From Sternotherus odoratus (taxonomy: Eukaryota > Chordata > Testudines > Kinosternidae): 64,000 nt of DNA. The DNA lies in NCBI GenBank assembly GCA_032164245.1, contig JAVMKO010000006.1:3053001-3117000 (forward strand), in the 5' to 3' direction. Below the pieces are notes generated by a model that saw nothing but the letters and a program-made list of their open reading frames with translations, was not told where the DNA came from and ran no database searches. The translations under genes and the position numbers were made by a program. Shown here in pieces: positions 56,796 through 64,000 of this stretch. Position 1 is the stretch's first letter. Every line of letters begins with the position of its first letter.

Positions 56796-57084
56796 TAAAT
56801 GTGTTTGTCCCTAAGGTGCCACAAGGACTCCTCGTTCTTTATACTATATTATGAGAACTCCTCAAAGTCCTAGTCACAATCAGGCCTGGTTGTACTAGAC
56901 ACTGTACAAACATGTACGAGAGACACTACTTGCAGGCGCCCCAAGACCTAATGCTGTTACTAGCCATCCCAGATGGTGATATTCAGTGGTGTGTCTTTGT
57001 GAAATACTGTGGGAGGAAGCATGTCATCCCCTCATTCATTATTAATGGTCCCTCCATCTGCATAGACACCTGGCTTAAGTCTAA

Positions 57085-57386
57085 GGGCTGGTCTTCACTA
57101 TTGGGGAGGAGGGGGGTTGGACTGCAGATACGCACCTTCAGCTATGTGAATCATGTAGCTGAAGTCTGCGTATCTCCAGCCGACTTACCTGCCCGCCTCA
57201 CGGCGGCAGCAGTTGGTGGCGCGCTCCCCTGTCGACTCCAGCTTACGCTTCTTGGTGAGCTGGAATTCCGGAGTCGATGGGGGTGCCGCGATCGATCGAT
57301 TTATCGCATCTTCACCAGATGCGAGAAATCGATCGCTAACAGATCGATTGCTACCCGCCAATCTGACAGGCAGTGAAGACAAGCCC
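57085..57386 (-). mobile_element. PIF/Harbinger MITE, three-hairpin type
   Basis: A 302-bp copy with termini GGGCTGGTCTTCACT and CAGTGAAGACAAGCCC and exact TAA duplications at 57082-57084 and 57387-57389. It contains the three palindromes in the same orientation as the 45.6 kb copy. Its hairpin arms have TTTATCGC on one side and GCGAGAAA on the other, a mixed state. Confidence 0.93.
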
Positions 57387-57389
57387 TAA

Positions 57390-58130
57390 GAAAGGCAGGT
57401 TCTGGCTGACTTTTCACAAAAGCTATTAAAGAGTTTTGGGCTATGGAACTTTTATAGGCTTTATTTCCTAATTAGATTAAAGAAGAGGTCTGAAGTGCTG
57501 GTTAAAGGTTTGTCATTTTACAGTAGTTAACATGACAGAGATATTTTTCTTCTTTAGAAGTTCATACACTGGACTTCATTTTCATATATCTATTGCTTGC
57601 AAATTGTAACTACATTTTATGTTGATTGTGCAGTGGTGGCAATTGCCTAGATGTAAACGGGAGAAGCCTGGCTCAGCTAGTGGGCAGACCCAGGAGGAAA
57701 GCAGACTCTGACTTCCTTGGAAGGGCTTGGATGAAAACGAGTTGAGGCCCCTTTCAGAGAGAAAGGAGAACCTGTTGCTGTATTTGGGACTGTTAGTAGA
57801 GTCTTGACTGCAGCTACCAAATTAGGCCCTGGCCTAGCAGAGTCTCTCTGAGGGAAGAGAGTCCTGCTGTGGCCTTGTGTTTCTTCATTTGTGTTTTGGT
57901 TTTGCATTTGATCTCTGCTAGCTCTGGAAGTGGAAGGCTCTCAAGGACTCAGAGGGCTGAATCTCCCATAACCTGAGACATGCTGTCAATTTCCTGGAGA
58001 GCGAAGACCAAAGGCCAGGTGAGTTCAGAGATCTTTGATGCCCCTAGAAGGTGTCCTGGGAGACCAAACCTGTGACAATGTCATTTCAGGGAGTAAGCTG
58101 GCTTCCCTGCTGGAAGCTCATTATTAAAGT
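57390..58130. other. No recognised gene
   Basis: A possible splice-donor-like sequence, CCAG followed by GTGAGTTCAG at about 58017, exists, but no coding frame supports an exon. Confidence 0.4.
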
Positions 58131-58800
58131 ACTGAGCTCAATGAGACTCTTACACTGGTGCAGAGCTAAATGGGCTGAGATAAAGTGCCTCTCAAATTGA
58201 AACGTAAGGTCTACAAGATGGTAATTAGACCTGCACTTGTGTATGGCTCTGAACACTGGCCACTGAGGAAGAGACTGGAATAGGTCTTGGATAGATTGGA
58301 AATGAATGTTAAGATGGATGCTTGTGTAACCCACACACCTCCTGGGTGTGGTGTTCTGTCCCATTTAGTGGCACTGAGACCACTTAGAAAGAGAGATTAA
58401 TGAGTCTGCTACACCCTTAGCTAGGGTCATGCAGCTTTTAGTTCATGTGGTAGAGGCTCATGTGTTACACTTGTCAGTGTTACACTTGGTGTTACAAGAA
58501 TGGTCCGTGTTCAGAGCCAACGAACTGTAGAAGTGTGAAGGTGCTACTAATTATAGAAAACTAGAGGGAATCCATGTTTAGATGGTTTGGGCCTGTGAAA
58601 ATAAGATCAGAAGAATATATGGGCCACAGGGTGCAAAATGTAGAAGTAGCAGGTAAGAGAAGGGTTGGAAGACCCAACATTAGATGGACAGATGTCCTAC
58701 AAAATGATTTGATTAACTGTAGAATTGATGAGGAGCTGCTTCAAGACAGATTGGAATGGAGAAGGACTCGAAGAACTGACCCTATATAGATGGGACTGAT
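58131..58800 (+). mobile_element. Decayed RTE-like LINE, C-terminal part
   Basis: Two pieces are visible: a broken segment around 58190-58320 readable as MALNTGH and RSWIDWK, and then an open frame 58574-58789 with MFRWFGPVKIRSEEYMGHRV, AGKRRVGRPNIRWTDV and EWRRTRRTDP. RWFG, RGRP or RVGRP and WxD at these spacings mark the C-terminus of RTE-type ORF2. The two pieces are separated by about 250 bases of unassigned sequence, possibly an insertion. It resembles the remnant at 23.96-24.05 kb. Confidence 0.65.
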
Positions 58801-59646
58801 GCAAGAAGCAGCGGCAGCAGCTGGCTACTCTGCTGCAGGCTCGTAATTAAAGGACTGGGCTAAATTAGATGCTTGCACTGGTGCAGATCTGGAGTTATTA
58901 CCATGGACTTCAACCTCTTGAGCGCTACTGAAGTCGATAGAGTTACTTTACATTTACACCTGTGTAAAGTGGTGCCTGTCGGTCCACACTTGAGAACTAG
59001 AGATATGGGTGAAAGGTGATTCCATTAGTATAGATGCTAGCCGTTGGGCCTCCTATAGCAATTCAGAAATGACCATGAAGAAGCATGTGGTTTTATTGGG
59101 AAGTGTGTTTCCTGCATTGGTACAAAATAAAAATGTGAACAATGTTTTTTACATTAACTTTCCCCCCAGTTATTTCTACTCCTCTATAATAACAGAGCAT
59201 TCCTACAGTGCCATTGCTTTCAGATTTACACTGCATGGAACAGTCGTCTCGCATTCTGCTTAACAATTAGTCATGTTCAATGAGGGGTGTCGATGCTCCG
59301 GGGACAGACGGGACGCATGCCTCATGTTTTGCATTGCAACCAGATGCGAAACCATTGACATGCCAGCTGGAAGCTTCACATGCTCAGCAGGGTTTGGAAA
59401 TGATGTGCATCTATGCAGTAGGGGTCAATTTAATATTTAAAAGTTGATTAGCATAATTCCTGTGGATTGTTTTTACTTTGTGTAGCCAGGCACAAATTCA
59501 TTTGAGGGTCAGGAGGTTCATTTCTCGCCTGTGGTGTCGCTTGGGGTGGTAGGACCTGGTCCCTTCTTCACAAGTCATGAACTACTTGGAGGCGGATGTT
59601 CTTTCTGTTTTGGGGGCTTGGTATAAATAAAAAAAATAAATAAATG
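58801..59646. other. No recognised gene
   Basis: Nothing assignable. Confidence 0.5.
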
Positions 59647-59852
59647 GAGATATACCAATCTCCTAGAACTGGAAAGACCTTGAAGGTCATCGAGTCCAGT
59701 CCCCTGCCTACACTAGCAGGATCCGCCTGCCTACACTAGCAGGATTGCCCTAAATGGCCCCCTCAAGGATTGAACTCACAACCCTGGGTTTAGCAGGCCA
59801 ATGCTCAAACCACTGAGCTATCCCCCCACCCCAACTGAGCTATCCCCCCACC
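59647..59852 (-). mobile_element. tRNA-derived SINE with CR1-like tail
   Basis: On the minus strand the head has TAGCTCAGTGG (A box), AAACCCAGGGTTGTGAGTTCAATCC (tRNA-like with the B box; only the start and end are diagnostic) and the tail GGACTGGACTCGATGACC then CTTTCCAGTTCTAGGAG. Tortoise tRNA-SINEs are known to share their 3' end with CR1, which would let them use CR1 reverse transcriptase. Two short direct duplications lie in it: GCCTGCCTACACTAGCAGGAT in the middle and AACTGAGCTATCCCCCCACC at the head end. Confidence 0.85.
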
Positions 59853-60154
59853 CCTCAAACTCCCCCACAGTCCCACTACTCCCATCCCACACCCGGGGTC
59901 TCAAATGCTAGCAGAAGGGTTCTGCTGAGCTCTGGCTCATGGAGGTCTGAAATGGGGCGAAAACACAAGGTTAAAGAGACCATCCCAGGATGTCAGCTCA
60001 GCTCCACGTGCATCGCTTACAGAGGCTGCTTCCCTCCTATGAGAAAACAACCCACAGGCTGAAGAACGATGGGGACAGCCAGTACTTGTCCTACCCTAGC
60101 AATCAGGAGCCCCGACCCTTCCCTTCTGACCTCTGTCTTCTCTCATTCCCTGGC
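59853..60154. other. No recognised feature
   Basis: C-rich start, then nothing assignable. Confidence 0.45.
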
Positions 60155-60385
60155 TCCTGTCCACACTGCAATTGCAGCTGGCCCACGCCAGCTGACTTGG
60201 GCTTAGGCTGTGAAGCTGATCAGTTTCCAGTAGATGTTCAGGCTCAGACTGGATCCTGAGTGCTGGGACCCTCCCACCTTGCAGGATCCAGCCCTGCAAA
60301 TCAACAGTCTTGCAGCCTGAGCCCCAAGATCCTGAGTCAGCTGGCACGGGCCAGCTGTGGATTTGTAATTGTGGTGTAGACCTAG
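60155..60385. mobile_element. Palindromic MITE
   Basis: TCCACACTGCAATTGCAGCTGG, CACGCCAGCTGACTTGGGCT and the facing CCTGAGTCAGCTGGCACGGG, CAGCTGTGGATTTGTAATTG, GGTGTAGACC form arms of an inverted repeat around a GC-rich centre (GGGACCCTCCCACC). It resembles a widespread amniote MITE. Target duplication is not resolved. Confidence 0.75.
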
Positions 60386-61149
60386 CCATACAGATTAATT
60401 ACAACTGAGCCCCCGGGGGCCTGTATAAGGCACTAAGGGGCTGTAACCCTCACCCTCTACCTTCACCCGTTTGCATGGCTCTGCCGAGCTTATCCACATT
60501 GTGAGCTCAGGTGAACGTGCCGGGGGGGGGGGGGGAGAGAAGGGCTGAAATGCTTGATACTCTCCACCTTCCAAAATCTGGGAGGGGCTAGTGTGAGGGC
60601 GAAGAGAGGCAGAGAGGGGCAAGGAGTAGGTGGAGCCATAGCTCCACCTGGCCCTCTCCCATTCTTATCTGCAGAGCTAGCTACAGTATGAAGGGAAAGG
60701 GGAGTTTGCATTTGATGATGGGCTGAGGCCGGCTGCTCCCTGCCGCAGCATGAGACAGGAGCTCTGAGGAATTGTGATTCTCAAGAGTGTCTTTAGGTCA
60801 CAGTTCCTCTTTGCATTGATCTCTGGGGTGGCATGGCCCTTCTATAGGGCTGACAGCAATCTCTCAGCGCTAACCTCGATGGTACAAGGGCTTTCCAACT
60901 TGGAATATTACTGTGCTTGAGATAATATCCGCTGAGCAGTTGGTGAAATGTGATTTTTGGCCATCATCGTTTTTCACACTGTAAACTTCATTTCCTATTT
61001 TTGAGTGGATTTCTTTGTTTTTTATTTCTTTCCTCACTTCAAACTTTTTTTCCAAAGAAACTCATTGAGATGATTTCTGGGATCCTGAGTGGCCCGCTGG
61101 AGAATGTGTCACCCACCAGTTGTCACGAAATAACAGACAGTAAAGGACA
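60386..61149. other. No recognised gene
   Basis: A G-run of about 14 lies near 60520. Nothing else. Confidence 0.5.
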
Positions 61150-61470
61150 GAGAATCACAGAACTGGAAGGGACTCCGCGAGGTCATCTAGTCCAGTCCCC
61201 TGCACTCAAGGCAGGACTAAGTATTACTAGACCCTCCCTTACAGGTGTTTGTCCAACCTGCTCTTAAACATCTCCAATGATGGCGATTCTACAACCTCCC
61301 TCGACAATTTATTCCAGTGCTTTACCACCCTGACAGGAGGAAGTTTTTCCTAATGTCCAACCTAAACCATTCTTGCTGCAATTTAAGCCCATTGCTCCTT
61401 GTCCTGTCCTCCAAGGTTAAGAACCATTTTTCTCCCTCCTCCTTGTAACAACTTTTGATGTACTTGTACT
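61150..61470 (-). mobile_element. CR1 LINE 3' fragment, old
   Basis: The minus strand gives the 3' UTR (CTAGATGACCTCGCGGAGTC, CCAGTTCTGTGATTCT) and late ORF2. It carries TATTACTAGACCCTCCCTTA, the uninterrupted counterpart of the site in which the 30.96 kb hAT inserted. Confidence 0.9.
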
Positions 61471-61510
61471 TTATGACTAACTAGCGTGAAAATAAAGATA
61501 TTAGCCTTGG

Positions 61511-61955
61511 TAGGGCTCCGTGTCTGTCACAGAGTCCCCGACTTTCCTCGACCTCTGTGACTTCTGCAGGGGGCCAGTGTGGATGACCCCAGGGCCGCCC
61601 AAGCAGGTGGCTCTCGGGACAGCCACACCATCCACTGCTCCGGTGGCCCAGGCAGCAGTCCCCAGGTGACTGGCTGGAACAGCCGCACTTCACCTGCCCC
61701 GGCTGTGGTCTGCAGCCAGCCAGCTGGAGCAGCCACAATCCACGGTCCCCGGCAGCTGGCGCTGTTGGTCCCGGGTGCCCCCTCCTGTGGTGGCCACCAC
61801 CTGCCACCTCTATGGCCCCCTACCCAAGATTTAATCACAGGTATTTTTAGTACAAGTCATGGACAGGTCACGGGCTGTGAATTTTTTTTGTTGCTCGCCT
61901 GTGACCTGTCCATGACTTGTACAGAAAATACCCGTGACTAAATCGTAGCCTTAAC
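61511..61955. mobile_element. Inverted-repeat element with long terminal hairpin
   Basis: The left end TAGGGCTCCGTGTCTGTCAC and the complement of the right end TAAGGCTACGATTTAGTCAC resemble each other. Near the right end two arms of 48 bases (61828-61875 and 61897-61944), GATTTAATCACAGGTATTTT and its near complement, can fold back around a 21-base loop. The middle is GC-rich. This fits a non-autonomous DNA transposon, but the superfamily is unresolved. Confidence 0.6.
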
Positions 61956-62897
61956 CATCGGTGATGTGTTAGAGAGAAGACATGGAGGTCATATTGCAGA
62001 AAAGTATCTAAAGGAAAGTGTGGCCTGCAAGTTATAATGGGACTGGAACAAGGGGAGTTGTGATAACTCTAATTCCATGCTAAGAGTGGCCCTTCTAGCT
62101 CCAGATTCTCTAGAGCAAACTTTGTCCCATGATTTCTTTGGCAATGAGATCAGAGTGCTGTCAGGCTCAGGTGCAGTGGCACAGTGAGCCCCACAGAAAA
62201 GGGAGATGAATGGTGACTAATTGTTAATGATCATGTGATAGTCTTTTTAATTGACAAATTCAAGGTAAGTCCTTTTTCTTGTGCATAATAAAAGAAAAAA
62301 CGAGGTCTTCTATTCTGGAACATAGCACTTCAGATACATTAAGGGCAGTTTTGCTAGGAACATTTATAATTCGAAGCAGGCAACCAGAAAAAGTCTAGAT
62401 TCAGACCTCTTGGCTGTAGGACAGGCCACTGAGAAGTCTAAGTCTTGACAAACTGCCTTAGACATAAGGGAAGAAAAACTCTGGAAAATCCTACTACTCG
62501 TGTCAGAGTGAGGATATCCTGTGAATAACTGGGCTGGGCCTGGGAGACAGGGAAGTTTATATTTGTCCTTGTGGAAAGGACAATCCTACTGAAATATGAA
62601 GTGAGACGAGAGGGCTTGTAATATTACCTGCCAGTACTGAAATGAAATAGCACACACAGCTTCTGGAGCTGTATCTCAAGTGTGCCATTCTTTGTCATTG
62701 TGGAACAGAATTGTCTTTGTCAAGCATGAGAAATATGAACATCTCTGTAATCTAGATGGCCGAGGTGCCGTGTACTTCTCTGAAGTCTTGGGTAACTGAG
62801 TAGAGCACCTAAGATTGCTAAATACTCTCTAGACCTCAGGTGTTATTAAATAAGGACTAATAGGATGTGGTGGAGAGATGCAATAGTGTAAATTTGG
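61956..62897. other. No recognised gene
   Basis: Nothing assignable. Confidence 0.5.
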
Positions 62898-63150
62898 GGT
62901 CAGGGCAGGTATACACTAGAAACATGCATTGCCACAGCTGTACCAATGGTGAAGACACTCTAAGCCAATGGGAAAGAGCTCCCATTGGCTTAATTACTCC
63001 ACTCCCACAAGAGAGGGTGCTATGTTGGTGGGAGACGCTCTGCTTGCTGATATTGGGCTGTCTACATGAGGAGGTTAACGTTGGTAGAAGTATGTAGCTC
63101 AGAAGCATGGATTTTTCACACCTCTGAGCGATGTACCGCGATATAGAATG
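62898..63150. mobile_element. MITE, right end degraded
   Basis: Begins around GGGCAGGTATACACTAG, with AACATGCATTGCCACAGC, the inner palindrome AAGCCAATGGGAAAGAGCTC / CCCATTGGCTTAATTACTCC, GTCTACATGAGG and GGATTTTTCACACCTCTGAG. These are features of a turtle MITE with TATACACTAG termini. The matching right terminus is not visible. Confidence 0.6.
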
Positions 63151-64000
63151 GGGCCTGGTTATGTCAGTGGTGTGTTTCAGTGGAAATCCTTGGTTTTGTG
63201 CATTACCAGAAAAGGGAAGGACTTGAGGATCAGATTTGGTACTCGAGTTTAGTTCAGAGAGGAGCGTTCTCATGATTATGCAGACAGGGAAGGCCTATTA
63301 TGGTTTTCTTCAGGTTCAGAGTTTATTGTAATTCTTTCTTCTAGCTTTGTGAGATGAAAAAAATAGCTATTGTAGTTGATAAGAGCCTGAATTGCCTGGT
63401 AAATAAATCACGATGGTTAAACTGTTTCAACTTTGCACTTTGCAAATGCCCATCCCATCAACTCAGCGCTCTAAACTCAACTGAATTTTAATATTTGTGG
63501 TTGTGCACATCTATTTCTTTACATTCTGTTGGTGGGGCAAAAAGAAAAGCAATCACATTGCGATTCACAGTGGCTCATTGTGCTACTGAAATAGCTAAAA
63601 AAGATTTTACTGCAATACTGTGAGACACCAGGAAGAATTTTGTCCTATCTGACTTTGAAAAGGATCTAGTCTTTGAAGATAATGCTTTGTGCTGTTCTCT
63701 ATTTACTTTACCTCCTTCAACGAAAGTATCACTTCACAAATATTTTCCATGGCAAGTGGAACTAAATTTAGACTCTTGAAAAGAGTCATGATCCAGGGTG
63801 CTGGAAACTTAAAAAGGAGAAAGGGAATGGTTGCTGTGTCTTTAACTTGCCTGTGTTTTGAAAGGCTGTGAAGTAGTTACACCTGTGATCACAGAACCAC
63901 TTCTGTACGGTAATGATTGGTGCTATTTTCCTCTTGAACATGAACAATTTTGAAAAGGACGAGAGCCTTTAATGTGGCAGCAGGGTACACTTTAAAAGGA
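63151..64000. other. No recognised gene
   Basis: Short open frames only. Nothing else supportable. Confidence 0.5.

Larger units (their letters stand above)
55998..56845. mobile_element. Inverted pair of Penelope-like element ends
   Basis: The left part (55998-56404) is a minus-oriented PLE end and the right part (about 56500-56845) a plus-oriented one: the last 80-100 bases of the right are the reverse complement of the left. The left copy stops at GGGCATAAGC, just inside the stem III segment of the hammerhead-like motif, while the right copy keeps the full motif. A Harbinger MITE (56029-56330) is inserted in the left copy after GCCATGTTA, and a tetranucleotide array lies in the right copy. 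Confidence 0.85.

Noticed and set aside
56600..56814. 67-codon frame with repeated YLSI
   Set aside because: Translation of the tetranucleotide microsatellite.
1..64000. CRISPR array, operon, riboswitch or prokaryotic system
   Set aside because: The sequence is clearly vertebrate, with CR1, PLE and MITE repeats. Regular short repeats here are microsatellites or element-internal repeats.

Overview
The window looks like intergenic or intronic DNA from a reptile, most likely a turtle. The basis is its repeat content: several CR1 LINE families ending in octamers of the TTCTTATG or ATTCTATG type, Penelope-like elements (PLEs) carrying hammerhead-like motifs, a tRNA-derived SINE with a CR1-like tail, and many hAT, PIF/Harbinger and pogo/Tigger-type non-autonomous DNA transposons. 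I recognise no host protein-coding exon. The only long open frames with recognisable domains belong to transposable elements.

The main object is a full-length young CR1 on the minus strand (about 32257-36924). It has a 5' region with two direct-repeat units, an intact ORF1 (zinc-binding, coiled-coil and SGNH-esterase parts), a 35-nt spacer, an intact 988-residue ORF2 (AP endonuclease plus reverse transcriptase) and three terminal octamers. A nearly identical 5'-truncated sister lies at 3175-4692 on the plus strand. The full-length copy sits inside an older minus-strand CR1, which is also cut by a Harbinger MITE and bordered by a hAT element.

Layout. 0-10 kb: unassigned DNA, the truncated young CR1 and one old CR1. 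9.8-10.8 kb: a PLE fragment with a GIY-YIG domain. 11-18 kb: a MIR-like SINE, microsatellites, a small MITE and old repeats. 17.5-20 kb: stacked CR1 fragments, one split by a GC-rich hAT element. 22-25.2 kb: a decayed PLE (reverse transcriptase and GIY-YIG) abutting a decayed RTE-like LINE. 25.5-31 kb: a CR1 fragment, a PLE end and mostly unassigned DNA. 31-37.7 kb: the nested CR1/hAT/Harbinger cluster. 38-41.7 kb: a pogo-type element, a GC-rich hAT MITE and a CR1. 44.8 kb: a 5S rRNA-derived pseudogene. 45.5-57.4 kb: three Harbinger MITEs, two small TIR elements and an inverted pair of PLE ends. 58-63 kb: an RTE-like relic, a tRNA-SINE, a CR1 and MITEs.

No host pathway is encoded here. What the window shows is the layering of insertions and several RNA- or DNA-structure-forming elements: PLE hammerhead-like motifs, Harbinger MITEs made of three consecutive hairpins, and palindromic ancient repeats. 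Family assignments come from visible motifs and general knowledge. No database search was possible, and element boundaries are generally good to a few bases only where target duplications are stated.
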